A stretch of 64,000 bases of DNA from Mesorhizobium sp. B2-1-8 (GCF_006442545.2 NZ_CP083952.1:2349501-2413500), one strand, 5' to 3'; counted from the first letter of the stretch, positions 50,822 through 63,317 are shown. A program made the numbers and translations. Notes: a model not told the origin generated them from the letters alone.

Positions 50822-51013
50822 GGGCTTATGTTCTTGCCGGCCGAGTGCCGAATGTTACTTAAGGCGGGTCATCACGAAAACTTGCCACATACATCGACAG
50901 CGACCACCTGACTACTGCGGTCAAAGACGGCGCCTGGGCATCAACTAGGCCCATGCCGGGTGCCGTCTCTGGCGGCGTCAGATGCGAATATCCAAGACGG
51001 ATATCACATGGCG

Positions 51014-52132
51014 TTATTCGGCCGGCGCCAACGTCTCCAAAGCCAGCCGAATATCGCGGACTGTGCGCCTGAGAAGGCCGGAGCCGACGCTTGCATTCGG
51101 CCTTCTACTACTGACGGCCTCAAGCATTGCATGCAAAGCCAAACTCACCCGCGGTGACTTTCTTACAATTGACAAAGCCTCACCAGCAAATGCTTCGCCT
51201 AAATGCTCTGAGAGATAGAGCGTATCCCTCTCAGTTTGTCTATTAGGATCTGAAATTAGCCGTACAGCCGTTTGAAGCGCTTCGACGTACGCTTCTTCAT
51301 GATCTTTGTATTCATTAGTCTTTCGCGCTCGCGACACAAGCAAAAGCCTAGCTTGGTGGTGATCAAGCATAAAGGTGTCGTAATAACTCATCTCTCTTGC
51401 AAGGCTTTTTGCTGTATCAAGCCTCCTTTGAGAAAGCTCGTATTCCCCGTTAATGTAAAGAGCTATACTGTATTGCTGCCAAAAATGTATGTTACTCTTC
51501 TCTATCCCGGTGTCTGCGAACGATCGGAACAAAGATATGATACTGTCAAGATCTGGTGCGCCGCCAGGCTGAACAAGTATCCTCTGCAAACTTCCATACT
51601 GCATTACATCTCGTCTGAAATCGCTAAACTCGTGGTTTCCAAATTCAGATGATTTCACAAATGAGTTTTCAATCACGGACTTGATACGATCTGCGCGGAA
51701 CAAGGACTTCAACATCTCTCTGGAAAATATGGAGGACGGAACTGCATACTCGCCATTCTTTATGTATATAATATTGAAATTACCATATAAAAAGTTTACA
51801 GAAGCTAGGTCGTAAGAGCGCTTAGAAATAAGCTTATTTATGATGTTTATCTTCGCCGACCTGCCAAGATATGAATATATCATGGACAGAATCACTAGGT
51901 CTGTAAGAGATTCACTAATCCAATCAATTCTGGCAACTTCATTGTGCAGCACGTCTAAAAGGCGTCTCTGATGGAGGTGGCCGATGGATAAGGTTCTAAA
52001 TTCTCCCTTGCATTCTTTCAGGACATATCTTTGCTTTTCTGCAATCCCCCTCCCTTGAAGATCTCCCCAAAGCCCATGTCTGTCATAGATTTGGTTAAGG
52101 TCATTAAATTCGGAAATAGACAATGTCGGTCG
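51014..52132 (-). pseudogene. C-terminal half of a SIR2-STAND gene, out of frame
   Basis: About 370 codons without a credible start (TTG at 52123, no ribosome site), overlapping the SIR2 ORF by about 110 bases in another frame. The first residues, LSISEFNDLNQIYDRHGLWG followed by AEKQRYVLKEC, look like the helical/winged-helix end of a STAND NTPase. The rest is helical-repeat sequence (RRLDTAKSLAREMSYYDTFM, ALQTAVRLIS). Walker A and Walker B regions are missing. It is visibly AT-rich with rare-codon character unlike the flanks. Read as the 3' part of one ancestral gene with the SIR2 ORF. Confidence 0.75.
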
Positions 52133-53136
52133 GCGTGGACGAGGTGAAACCGCTTTCCCTCCTCTATGGAAGCTACGATGCTGTCTTGAATTTCCCTTTT
52201 TAGCAGAACTGGAGAGCTGCTTGTTCGATCAAACTCAGCCAATTCCAAGTTGTGGTGACCGAAAAAATGTACGTCTTCTGCGGCCTTAGAAGAAGCTATA
52301 TCTATCGGTGTAATTTCTGAGATCTTTCGCAGAAACTGAGGTATTGCAACCTCGGACGCTCTCTCCGCGTACGGAGGGACCAGACGGCTAAATTCTTCTA
52401 TTCCGCCAAAATATATGTTTCCGTACTCGGCGAGTCTGTATTTGAGTTCCTCGTTATCTTCACTATCTTTTCTTAATATAAAGAATGTCTTGTCTTTTGT
52501 GTATGGTGATTTACTTAGTATTTTCTCGATATGCCAATCAGAAAGGCTAAAGCCGCAGAAGAAAATCGCTGAAGACGTCTCTATGTCTCTCTGTAAAAAA
52601 TCCCAATATTTATGGTTAGTTTCATATGACGCGTACTGCTCTCTGGTTAGAAGGAGTGCATCTCTGTAGTCATTTTCATTTAGGTCGTCAATAAATCCAT
52701 GAAGATGGACAATAGGGATTTGTACATCGTAGAACTGAAAGGGAGAGTAAGGCGAAATCGGCCGTAATCCTATATTTATATCCCTTTCTACTAGCTCAAC
52801 GCAATCGTCATAGTTCGTTGTATATATTGATCTCCAATTTGAAAATAGCGTTTTCCTATGCCATTCTTTGTATTTTAAAACTTTAACGTTGGATCTCATT
52901 AAGTTTACGTATTCATTTACTCTGCTCGCTGTAGGGCTCCTTAGATATTCTCTGGCTGTTATATCTAAAGGTAGCGAGGGTGACATCCCAACTTTCGTCG
53001 CGAAGATCTCGCTAAGTTTCTTAACGGAAGGTACCGGCTCTTTGTCTACGGCCACCAATTCCGAACTAAAGCCAGCTCCTAAGAACAAGGTGGCTTTCCC
53101 GATCGAGATGAACCTTACCGCAGTTTCGATTTCCAT
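52018..53136 (-). CDS. SIR2-like (SIR2_2) NADase-domain protein, truncated STAND protein
   Basis: A 372-residue ORF from ATG 53136 (GGGAG upstream; frame open to 53187). The SIR2 core is complete: TLFLGAGFSSE, IYTTNYDDCVELV with the catalytic Asn, IVHLHGFIDD with the catalytic His, and FFCGFSLSDWHIEKIL. After about residue 300 it enters a linker (FDRTSSSPVLLKREIQDSIV, EEGKRFHLVHAD) where a P-loop would be expected. The frame then shifts to nonsense and stops at 52018. SIR2 domains fused to STAND NTPases are NAD-depleting antiphage effectors. Whether this truncated form is made or toxic is unknown. Confidence 0.8.
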   Translation of the reverse strand: MEIETAVRFISIGKATLFLGAGFSSELVAVDKEPVPSVKKLSEIFATKVGMSPSLPLDITAREYLRSPTASRVNEYVNLMRSNVKVLKYKEWHRKTLFSNWRSIYTTNYDDCVELVERDINIGLRPISPYSPFQFYDVQIPIVHLHGFIDDLNENDYRDALLLTREQYASYETNHKYWDFLQRDIETSSAIFFCGFSLSDWHIEKILSKSPYTKDKTFFILRKDSEDNEELKYRLAEYGNIYFGGIEEFSRLVPPYAERASEVAIPQFLRKISEITPIDIASSKAAEDVHFFGHHNLELAEFDRTSSSPVLLKREIQDSIVASIEEGKRFHLVHADRHCLFPNLMTLTKSMTDMGFGEIFKGGGLQKSKDMS

Positions 53137-53219
53137 TGATACCCCGCTCCCTATCGAAAATAGAGAAGGGTGGCTCGGAGTTGTCAAGCCTTATCGTGTG
53201 TTAAAAATCGCAAACACTT

Positions 53220-56723
<3,504 letters not shown>

Positions 56724-56929
56724 GTCTATGAATTCCGTTCGGCAGCGGGCTTGCACAAAAAACCGGGACGGGAAGACCCGGCCGGTTGTGCTCGCGATTC
56801 TGGTATCAGGCTAGGAGGGCCTTATAGGGAAGAGTTTTGCCCGATGTAACCCCGAAAATGAAGGGTTCATGTGGGGTTCGTGGACAGGGGCAATTGCTTT
56901 GGGTTGAATTGGTATCTTGCCGGGCGTTT

Positions 56930-57108
56930 GCGCCGCCCCTCATTGCCCTGCCGGGCATTTCTCCCCGTATAGTGACGGGGAGAAAGAAGCTCTGTCCGAT
57001 GGTTTCGCCAATTGCCAGCATTGCGGGAAGAGGGCCGGCACTCGTTCAGCCCCTTCTCCCCGTCGCTATACGGGGAGAAGATGCCGGCAGGCAGATGAGG
57101 GGCAGCGC
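56930..57108. repeat. Intergenic inverted-repeat element, family B (double unit)
   Basis: About 179 bases: gcgccgcccctcat...ccgtatagtgacggggagaa on the left mirrored by ttctccccgtcgctatacgg...atgaggggcagcgc on the right, with a central block ttcgccaattgccagcattgcgg. It occupies the 435-base gap upstream of carB; the remaining bases next to carB hold no recognised gene. Confidence 0.88.
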
Positions 57109-57158
57109 CGACGTCGGTAATTGGCTGATCGCTGCACGCGCAGCAATCACCGCGACCT

Positions 57159-57938
57159 TCAGTCCCCCAGCACCACCGTATCGACAATCTCGAACCGCTC
57201 CGACACGCCGATGCGGATCATGTTGAGGTTGCCTTCCCTGGTGAAGCGGAAGTTGCTGCCGGCGTCCGAGCTTGCCGGCAGGCCGGCATCGAAGGAGATG
57301 ACGCGGCTGCCGCCATCGGGCCAGGTCACGGTGACGTCGGCCTTATCAGTTCCCTTGCGCGTCACGCTGGCCGCACAAGACGCCATGGGCTGTCCAACAT
57401 AGCGGGCGCAGGGAATTTGCAGGGTTCCATTCGCCGCCAGCGCCAGGCCATAGGCATCCTGCATGGCGATCTCCGCCGCGGATTTCGGCATGGTCTCCGG
57501 GCTGGCCGGCTCGGTCGCGTCACCCAGCCGAGCGGTCAGGTCGGGGGCATCGGAAGTCGCGCCGGCTTCCGTGGCCTCGGCGTCCGCCGCCTGGTCGGGC
57601 ACCGTCGCCGGATTGACGGGCACGAGATAGCGCGCGGGGGCCCAGCCGGTGGCTTTGGGGTTGTCAGACTCGACCTTGCACCAGGGATGGCCGTCAATGT
57701 CGTTGCAGCCGAGGTTTCTGACGCTCGCACCGGCAGCCAGGCGGGCCTCGGTCTTGCCGATCGCCGACGGCTTGGCGCGGACATTGAGCAGATCGTCGGG
57801 GGCGAGCCCGGTGACCACGGAGATGAACGGCGCCTCTTCGGCATGCGCCGGAACAACAGCCGGCCACGCCGCCATCAGCAGCGGAGCGGCAATCAGCGCA
57901 TGCAAACTTTTTCGGAGCGTAACTGTGCGCCTCATCAT
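57159..57938 (-). CDS. Exported SH3-domain protein
   Basis: A 259-residue periplasmic protein: signal peptide about 1-34 (ending AHA), a bacterial SH3 domain (about 37-110, VTGLAPDDLLNVRAKPSAIG, VRNLGCNDIDGHPWCKVES), an Ala/Glu-rich linker, and a C-terminal beta domain (about 165-259) with two Cys (IPCARYVGQPMASCAA). Such proteins bind peptidoglycan or act as envelope sensors; function unproven. Start taken at ATG 57938; 57959 is possible. Confidence 0.85.
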   Translation of the reverse strand: MMRRTVTLRKSLHALIAAPLLMAAWPAVVPAHAEEAPFISVVTGLAPDDLLNVRAKPSAIGKTEARLAAGASVRNLGCNDIDGHPWCKVESDNPKATGWAPARYLVPVNPATVPDQAADAEATEAGATSDAPDLTARLGDATEPASPETMPKSAAEIAMQDAYGLALAANGTLQIPCARYVGQPMASCAASVTRKGTDKADVTVTWPDGGSRVISFDAGLPASSDAGSNFRFTREGNLNMIRIGVSERFEIVDTVVLGD

Positions 57939-58109
57939 TTGGCCGTGCGCCGTACTCAAATCACTCTGTCGCGGCGGTCTCGCCGCACGCCCGGACGATT
58001 TTATAAGGGACGGCGCGCCGCCATGTAAGCCGGAAAATTCAAGCCGACCATGGCGGTAACCATGGTGCCGGGTGGCCGCCTCTCACCGCTTCGCGAGGGG
58101 GAAATGATC

Positions 58110-58466
58110 TCAGGCCGGTACTTCCAAATCATGGCCGCCAACGGCCGGCAGAGCAGCGTCGTCGGCGGCCGCGGCGATGACGCTGTCGAGCAGGCCGGGG
58201 AAGCGGGCGTCGAGATCGGCGCGGCGCAGCGTGATCATGCGGTTGGTGCCGACCACTTCGGCGCGGGTGACGCCGGCCTCGCGCAGCTTGGCGAGGTGGT
58301 AGCTGAGATTGGTCTTGGAGGCGAGGTCGAGGAAACGGCTGCAGTTCAGCGGCACGCCTTCCTTGCTGGCGAGATAGCGCACGATGGCAAGCCGCGTCGG
58401 GTCGCCGAGCACGCCGAGCACGATGGGCAGGCTGATCTGGTCCGTATTGGGGTGTGGCAAGGTCAT
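58110..58466 (-). CDS. ArsR-type transcriptional regulator
   Basis: A 118-residue winged-helix repressor (LGDPTRLAIVRYLASKEGVP, ASKTNLSYHLAKLREAGVTR). No metal-binding CxC motif is evident; its single cysteine (C42) makes a non-metal ligand more likely. Divergent from an MFS transporter gene that has an ArsR-like palindrome in its promoter region; a local repressor of that exporter (inference). Confidence 0.9.
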   Translation of the reverse strand: MTLPHPNTDQISLPIVLGVLGDPTRLAIVRYLASKEGVPLNCSRFLDLASKTNLSYHLAKLREAGVTRAEVVGTNRMITLRRADLDARFPGLLDSVIAAAADDAALPAVGGHDLEVPA

Positions 58467-58600
58467 GGCTGGAACCTAAGCACAGTTCGGGCCGATTTCA
58501 ACGCGTCGATCCTGCTCGGCCGATACACACTGTTTCTCCATTTCATGACCGTCCTGACACAGGGCTGTCAGCATGGTTGTGCTATTTTTGCCTGGCTTCA

Positions 58601-58646
58601 TTGACATGATGCCCCGTTATGTCCAATTGTTCAATAACTTTTGAAC
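58601..58646 (+). promoter_or_regulatory. Promoter and ArsR-type operator of the MFS gene
   Basis: TTGACA (58601-58606) then, 17 bases on, CAATTG; overlapping the end of this, the perfect palindrome GTTCAA-TAACTT-TTGAAC (58629-58646), ending 15 bases before the MFS ATG. TTCAA-N6-TTGAA is a classic ArsR/SmtB-type dyad. Confidence 0.6.
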
Positions 58647-58661
58647 TAAGGACGCTTTCCC

Positions 58662-59840
58662 ATGGACAAGAGAATCTTCTGGCTCGCGCTCGGATCGTTT
58701 GCGATCTCGACCGAGGGCTTCGTCATCTCCAGCCTTCTGCCCGATATCGCCAGGGATGCCGGCATCTCGGTGCCGCTCGCCGGCTCGCTGATCACCGCCT
58801 TCGCGCTCGCCTATGCGATCGGCACGCCGATCCTGGCGACGCTGACCGGTGAATGGGACCGGCGCCGCGTCATCCTGTGGACGCTGGTGTTCTTCGTCAT
58901 CGGCAATGTCGTCGCCGCCCTGAGCTCGTCCTTCGAAGTGCTTCTGATCGCCCGCATCATCATGGCGCTGTCGTCGGGCCTGTTCGCGGCGACCGCGCAA
59001 GGCACGGCGGTGGCGCTGGTCGATGACCATCACCGAGCCCGTGCGATCGCCGTCGTCGTCGGCGGCACCACGGTGGCGGTCGCTGTCGGCGCGCCGCTTG
59101 GCGCGCTGGTCGCGGCCATCGCCGGCTGGCGCGGCACTTTCTACGCCATTGCCGGCCTTGGCGCGCTCGCCGGCGCCATCCTGTGGTACCGGCTGCCGCG
59201 CGGCATCATTGGCACCCGGCTGCCGCTGAAGCGCCGGCTGGCGGCGGCCATGCGTCCCGGCGTGATGCCGATCCTGGTGACGACGGCGCTTGCCCTCATC
59301 GGCGCGTTCACCGTGTTCAGCTTCATCGCGCCGCTGGCCATCGAAGGCGCCGGGCTGTCGCCGATCGCGCTGCCGGGCATGCTGCTCGCCTTCGGCGCCG
59401 GCGCCGTCATCGGCAACATTGCCGGCGGCCAGGCAGCCGATCGTTTCGGCGCGACGCGCACCGTCGCCTGGTCGCTGGCGCTGAGCGCGGCCATGCTCGT
59501 CACCTTCTCGCTGATCCCGACCTTCCTGCCGCATCACCTCGCCGGACCGGCGCTGATGGGCATGATGGTGCCGTGGGGCATCGTCGGCTGGGCCTTCCCG
59601 CCGGCGCAGGCCAGCCGCATCATCAAGCTCGCGCCCGACGCGGCCCCGATCGTGCTGTCGCTCAACGCCTCGGCGCTCTATCTCGGCGTGGCGCTGGGCG
59701 CGGTGGTCGGCGGGGCGGTGCTGCGCTTCGGCGCGCCGGCCGATCTCGGCCTGATCGCCGCGGCCTTCCCGGTGATCGGGCTCGGCATCGTGCTGGCTGG
59801 GCGGGTGTTCGCCAGACCAGTAGCGATGCCGGCTGAATAA
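58662..59840 (+). CDS. MFS transporter, DHA1-type exporter
   Basis: A 392-residue inner-membrane protein with about twelve helices. Motif A-like GEWDRRRVILW after helix 2 and the antiporter motif C region IAVVVGGTTVAVAVGAPLGA place it with the AraJ/DHA1 drug or sugar efflux proteins. Substrate unknown. AAGGA before the ATG. Likely repressed by the divergent ArsR protein. Confidence 0.92.
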   Translation: MDKRIFWLALGSFAISTEGFVISSLLPDIARDAGISVPLAGSLITAFALAYAIGTPILATLTGEWDRRRVILWTLVFFVIGNVVAALSSSFEVLLIARIIMALSSGLFAATAQGTAVALVDDHHRARAIAVVVGGTTVAVAVGAPLGALVAAIAGWRGTFYAIAGLGALAGAILWYRLPRGIIGTRLPLKRRLAAAMRPGVMPILVTTALALIGAFTVFSFIAPLAIEGAGLSPIALPGMLLAFGAGAVIGNIAGGQAADRFGATRTVAWSLALSAAMLVTFSLIPTFLPHHLAGPALMGMMVPWGIVGWAFPPAQASRIIKLAPDAAPIVLSLNASALYLGVALGAVVGGAVLRFGAPADLGLIAAAFPVIGLGIVLAGRVFARPVAMPAE

Positions 59841-59885
59841 GACCGGTTCCAAGGCCTACATCCCAGTTCTTACGCGGCCGCTTCT

Positions 59886-60344
59886 TCAGCTGGAAGGAGC
59901 GGCTGCGGGCAGTTCCAGGTTCAACGCAGCCACTTCATCTAACGTGGCCCGCAGTTTCGCGGCCTGCTCGGCGCCGATCATGGCCTCGAATTGTCGCTGG
60001 GCAACGCTCCATAGCTTGATCGCCTCGTCGAGCTTGGCCTGGCCTGATGGCGTCAGCCGCACGCGCTTGACGCGGCGATCGTCCTTGTCGGCAAACGTTT
60101 CGACATAGCCGTCGCGAACCAGAGGCTTCAGCGTATGGCCGAGTGCCGAAAGGTCCATGATCAGCGCCTCGGCAATGGCCCCCATCGCCGGCTCGCTGCC
60201 GACACTGATCTGGAAGAGCAGGCCAAACTGCGTGCCCTTCAGGCCGGAAGGCGCCAGCGCGTCGTCGTAGAACCGGCCGAGCCTGCGCGCGGTGCGCCGC
60301 AAGGTGGCATTGTTGCAACGGCTAAATCCTTCAGCTTCACTCAT
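59886..60344 (-). CDS. MarR-type transcriptional regulator
   Basis: A 152-residue winged-helix regulator (LRRTARRLGRFYDDALAPSG, FGLLFQISVGSEPAMGAIAE, RDGYVETFADKDDRRVKRVR). A single Cys near residue 10 could be redox-sensitive. AAGGAG lies 6 bases before the ATG at 60344. Divergent from an SDR gene across a 272-base gap with a strong dyad over the SDR promoter. Confidence 0.92.
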   Translation of the reverse strand: MSEAEGFSRCNNATLRRTARRLGRFYDDALAPSGLKGTQFGLLFQISVGSEPAMGAIAEALIMDLSALGHTLKPLVRDGYVETFADKDDRRVKRVRLTPSGQAKLDEAIKLWSVAQRQFEAMIGAEQAAKLRATLDEVAALNLELPAAAPSS

Positions 60345-60406
60345 GGTCGCTCCTTGCTGGAGCATTTCCGGCGAAAACGCATCGCCTCCAATGCTCTCTC
60401 TTCTTA

Positions 60407-60455
60407 CGCAATTCCGGACGCAAAACCGCCGAGCACTTTTGCTGGAATTGTTCCG
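60407..60455. repeat. Rhizobial palindromic repeat, family C
   Basis: CAATTCC (60409-60415) and GGAATTG (60444-60450) arms around ggacgcaaaaccgccgagca; same plan as 26968-27023. Confidence 0.65.
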
Positions 60456-60499
60456 GCAGGTGCGCCAGCCTGCCGCAGAAATAGTTTTTGCCGCAGCCG

Positions 60500-60550
60500 T
60501 TGACAAGATAGTGGCATATACCTATTTCGCCGAAAGTGGCATATGCCACT
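60500..60550 (+). promoter_or_regulatory. Promoter with MarR-type operators for the SDR gene
   Basis: TTGACA (60500-60505), 17 bases, TATTTC (60523-60528). A perfect 16-base palindrome AGTGGCATATGCCACT lies at 60535-60550 just after the -10, and a second partial copy AGTGGCATATACC at 60510-60522 lies in the spacer. Two sites flanking the -10 give a clear repression geometry for the divergent MarR protein. Confidence 0.7.
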
Positions 60551-60616
60551 AATCGATAGCAGCCCCGGCTGCCGGTATGTCCCGGAGCCGAAGACAACGA
60601 ACACAGGAACGTGACA

Positions 60617-61411
60617 ATGAGCAAGAATGACAACAAGGGCACGGCGGTCGTCACCGGCGCTTCATCGGGTATCGGGGCCGTCTATGCGGACCGGCTGGCG
60701 GGGCAGGGCTATGATCTGGTGCTGGTTGCGCGCCGCGCCGACAGGCTGCAGGACTTGGCCGAAAAGCTGCGTCATGCCTACGGCCGCAAGGTCAGCGTGA
60801 TCAGCGCCGATCTCTCGGACGACGACGATGTGCGCCATGTCGAGCAGGCGATATCATCCGACGAAACCGTGACGCTGCTGGTCAACAATGCTGGCCTTGG
60901 CGGTCAGGCGGTGGTGGCAACCGCCGATGCGGATGCCGCCGAGCGCATGATCAAGGTCAATGTCGTGGCGCTCACCCGGCTGACGCGTGCCGTGCTGCCT
61001 GGGCTCCTGGCGCGCAACCGGGGCGGGATCGTCAACATCGCCTCGGTGCTGGCCTTCGACACCTCGTTCGGTGGCATCTACAGCGGCACCAAGGCCTATG
61101 TCGTCAACTTCACCGAGGCTCTGCAGCGTGAAGTCGCTGATACCAAGGTAAGGGTACAGGTGGTGTTGCCAGGCGCGACCCGGACCGATTTCTGGGAGCT
61201 TTCCGGCGGCGATATCGATGCCCTCCCGAAGGAGATCATCATGGCCGCCGACGATATGGTCGATGCCGCCCTTGTCGGCCTGGCGCGGGGCGAAGCCGTC
61301 ACCGTGCCGGCGCTTGCCGACACGGGAAAGCTGGATACGTTCCTCGGCGCTCGGCAGGCTTTCTATGGCAGCCTGCATGCCGACAAACCGGCGGCCCGCT
61401 ACGCGGCTTGA
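60617..61411 (+). CDS. Short-chain dehydrogenase/reductase
   Basis: A 264-residue classical SDR with cofactor motif TGASSGIG (14-21), NNAG, catalytic Ser in NIASVLAF and YSGTK (Tyr/Lys). RR after the second strand (VARRADRL) suggests NADPH. Substrate unknown. ATG at 60617 with AGGA upstream (in-frame GTG at 60611). Expression probably controlled by the MarR protein. Confidence 0.93.
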   Translation: MSKNDNKGTAVVTGASSGIGAVYADRLAGQGYDLVLVARRADRLQDLAEKLRHAYGRKVSVISADLSDDDDVRHVEQAISSDETVTLLVNNAGLGGQAVVATADADAAERMIKVNVVALTRLTRAVLPGLLARNRGGIVNIASVLAFDTSFGGIYSGTKAYVVNFTEALQREVADTKVRVQVVLPGATRTDFWELSGGDIDALPKEIIMAADDMVDAALVGLARGEAVTVPALADTGKLDTFLGARQAFYGSLHADKPAARYAA

Positions 61412-61504
61412 GGGCAACTCTGTCCCCCGCTCTGGCGCTACGCTATACGCACATCTTCTGTGACTGGCGTGACTGAATCGGCCTGAGGCTTGATTGCCAC
61501 GTGG

Positions 61505-61670
61505 TCCCCCCAATCCGTCGCTGCTTCGCAGCGCCACCTTTCCCCCCTCCGGAGGGAAAGGAAGGGGGCGTTGATGGACGAGCGTTGACGGCGAAAAAGC
61601 TTGGCGCCTTTCCTCTACCCCGTCGATCGGGGGAGAGGTGGCTCGGCGAAGCCGAGACGGAGTGGGGGTC
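61505..61670. repeat. Intergenic inverted-repeat element, family A
   Basis: Begins ccccccaatccgtcgctgcttcgcagcg and ends with the complement-type gagacggagtggggg; internal cctttcccccctccggaggg and cctctaccccgtcgatcggggg hairpins. Second copy of the element at 2197-2337, diverged. It fills about half of the 341-base gap 61412-61752; nothing else is recognised there. Confidence 0.8.
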
Positions 61671-61752
61671 GATCAGCGCAGCACAAGACAATGCATGCGT
61701 GCCGTAGCGCTGTGTCGGGGCAAGAAACCCTGGTTCTGCAAGGCCGACGCTT

Positions 61753-62352
61753 CTAATGCGACCACCACATAGGAATGATCGACGCGGCGAGCACCAGCGC
61801 CAGCACGATGTTGAGCGCGTGCCATTGCCACTCGGTCTTGAGCAGCCGTGCCAGCACCATGCCGGCCACGCACCAGACGGACAGCGAGATGGCGGCGGTG
61901 AGGCCGAAGGTCGAGCCGAGCAGCAGCGCCAGTTGGCCTGGCCCGTCGGCAAGCGCGGCGAAGGAGGCCGCCGCACCCAGCCCCATCGCCCAGCCCTTCG
62001 GGTTCATCCACTGGATGCCGGCGCCGCCGAAGAAGCTGTTCGGCCTGGCCATGGTCACGTCGAGATTGGGTGACCCGGCGCGGCCGATCTTGATTGCCAG
62101 CCAGAGGAGATAGAGCGAGCCGGCGATCTTCATGGCAAGCTGCAGCGACGGCATGGCAAGCAGCAGCCCGGCAAGCCCGGCGGCGGCGGCCGCCGTCACC
62201 GTTGCCAGGCCGGCCGCGCTTCCCGCCATCAAGGGAACCGAGCGGCGAAAGCCGAACTGCGCGCCCGAAGCGGTCGACAAGGTGGTGGCGATGCCTGGCG
62301 TGGCGGTGGCCACGAAGGCGAACAGGATCAGCGGCAGGATAGGCTGGAGCAT
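61753..62352 (-). CDS. LysE/RhtB family translocator
   Basis: A 199-residue membrane exporter, about six helices. N-terminal FVATATPGIATTLSTASGAQ corresponds to the family PGP motif region, changed to TPGIA, and QWMNPKGWAMGLGAAASF is the second conserved block. Divergent from a LysR gene, the standard arrangement for amino-acid exporters controlled by their own activator. AAGGA before the ATG at 62352. Confidence 0.92.
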   Translation of the reverse strand: MLQPILPLILFAFVATATPGIATTLSTASGAQFGFRRSVPLMAGSAAGLATVTAAAAAGLAGLLLAMPSLQLAMKIAGSLYLLWLAIKIGRAGSPNLDVTMARPNSFFGGAGIQWMNPKGWAMGLGAAASFAALADGPGQLALLLGSTFGLTAAISLSVWCVAGMVLARLLKTEWQWHALNIVLALVLAASIIPMWWSH

Positions 62353-62407
62353 GGGGCGTCCTTTGTCGTGAGCTTCATGGTAGACGCCGGCTCGGATCAG
62401 TAAATGC

Positions 62408-62429
62408 AATGTTTGCGATGCTCTACATT
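62408..62429. promoter_or_regulatory. LysR-type binding site candidate
   Basis: AATGT-N12-ACATT dyad in the 95-base gap between divergent lysE-like and lysR-like genes, overlapping the probable promoters. Confidence 0.4.
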
Positions 62430-62447
62430 AGCGTTCATAATGCAGGG

Positions 62448-63317
62448 ATGATCCGCAATCTCGATACGAGCCTCGTGCGCACCTTCGTCACCGTCGCCGA
62501 CAAGGCCAGCATGACGGCGGCGGCCAACGCGCTGCACTTGACCCAAGGCGCGGTCAGCCAGCAGGTCAAGCGCCTGGAAGAGACGCTCGGCTGCAGCCTG
62601 TTCGAGCGCGACCGGCGCGGTCTGCGCCTGACCCATTCCGGCGAGCGGCTGTTCGACAAGGCAAGGCGCCTGCTCAGCCTCAATGATGAGATCTGGACCG
62701 ACATGGTGGGGACTGCCGTCGCCGGCCAGGTGCGGCTCGGCGTGCCCTACGACCTTGTCGGTACCTTGCTGGCGCCCGTCTTGAAAGCCTATGCCGAGGC
62801 GTATCCGCAGGTCGAGATATCGCTGGTCTGCGCCTCCTCGCCGGAACTGGCGGCGGCACTCGCGGCGGGAACCATCGACCTCGCGGTGATCGAGGAGCGG
62901 GTCGGTCCGACGTCAGGCGAATGCCTGGCCATCGACCGGCTGGTCTGGGTCGGTGCAAGGGGTGGGGCGGCTCGCGCCAAGCGGCCATTGCCGGTCTCGA
63001 TCGTCGCCGACACCTGCGCCTTCCGGCCGGTGGTGCTGTCGGCACTCAACGAGCATGGGCTGGAATGGCGCAGCGTGTTCGAGAACGGCAACATCGACGC
63101 GACCACGGCGACGGTTCGCTCGGACCTTGCCGTCACCACATGGCTGGCGTCCACCGTGCCTGCGGATCTCGACATATTGCCGTTCGACGCCGGCCTGCCG
63201 CCCCTGCCGAATTTTGCCATCAACCTGCACCTGCCGAGGCATGGCGTGGGTACGGCGGCACAGGAGTTCGCACGGCATATACGTGAAGGGCTGGGGCGGC
63301 GATTGCAGGCGGCTTGA
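62448..63317 (+). CDS. LysR-type regulator of the adjacent exporter
   Basis: A 289-residue LysR protein: HTH (about 5-65, SMTAAANALHLTQGAVSQQV) and effector domain (about 90-285). Start ATG 62448 chosen from family alignment; the frame is open to 62409. It probably activates the divergent LysE-type exporter in response to its substrate (inference from arrangement). Confidence 0.92.
   Translation: MIRNLDTSLVRTFVTVADKASMTAAANALHLTQGAVSQQVKRLEETLGCSLFERDRRGLRLTHSGERLFDKARRLLSLNDEIWTDMVGTAVAGQVRLGVPYDLVGTLLAPVLKAYAEAYPQVEISLVCASSPELAAALAAGTIDLAVIEERVGPTSGECLAIDRLVWVGARGGAARAKRPLPVSIVADTCAFRPVVLSALNEHGLEWRSVFENGNIDATTATVRSDLAVTTWLASTVPADLDILPFDAGLPPLPNFAINLHLPRHGVGTAAQEFARHIREGLGRRLQAA

Noticed and set aside
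51272..51652. Plus-strand 126-codon ORF inside the AT-rich island
   Set aside because: Antisense to the STAND-like C-terminal remnant, with no start signal or recognisable domain.
52018..53136. Two-gene toxin/antitoxin-like reading of the overlapping SIR2 and helical ORFs
   Set aside because: The second ORF has no credible start and its conserved sequence begins mid-domain, so a deletion or frameshift in one gene is the simpler explanation.
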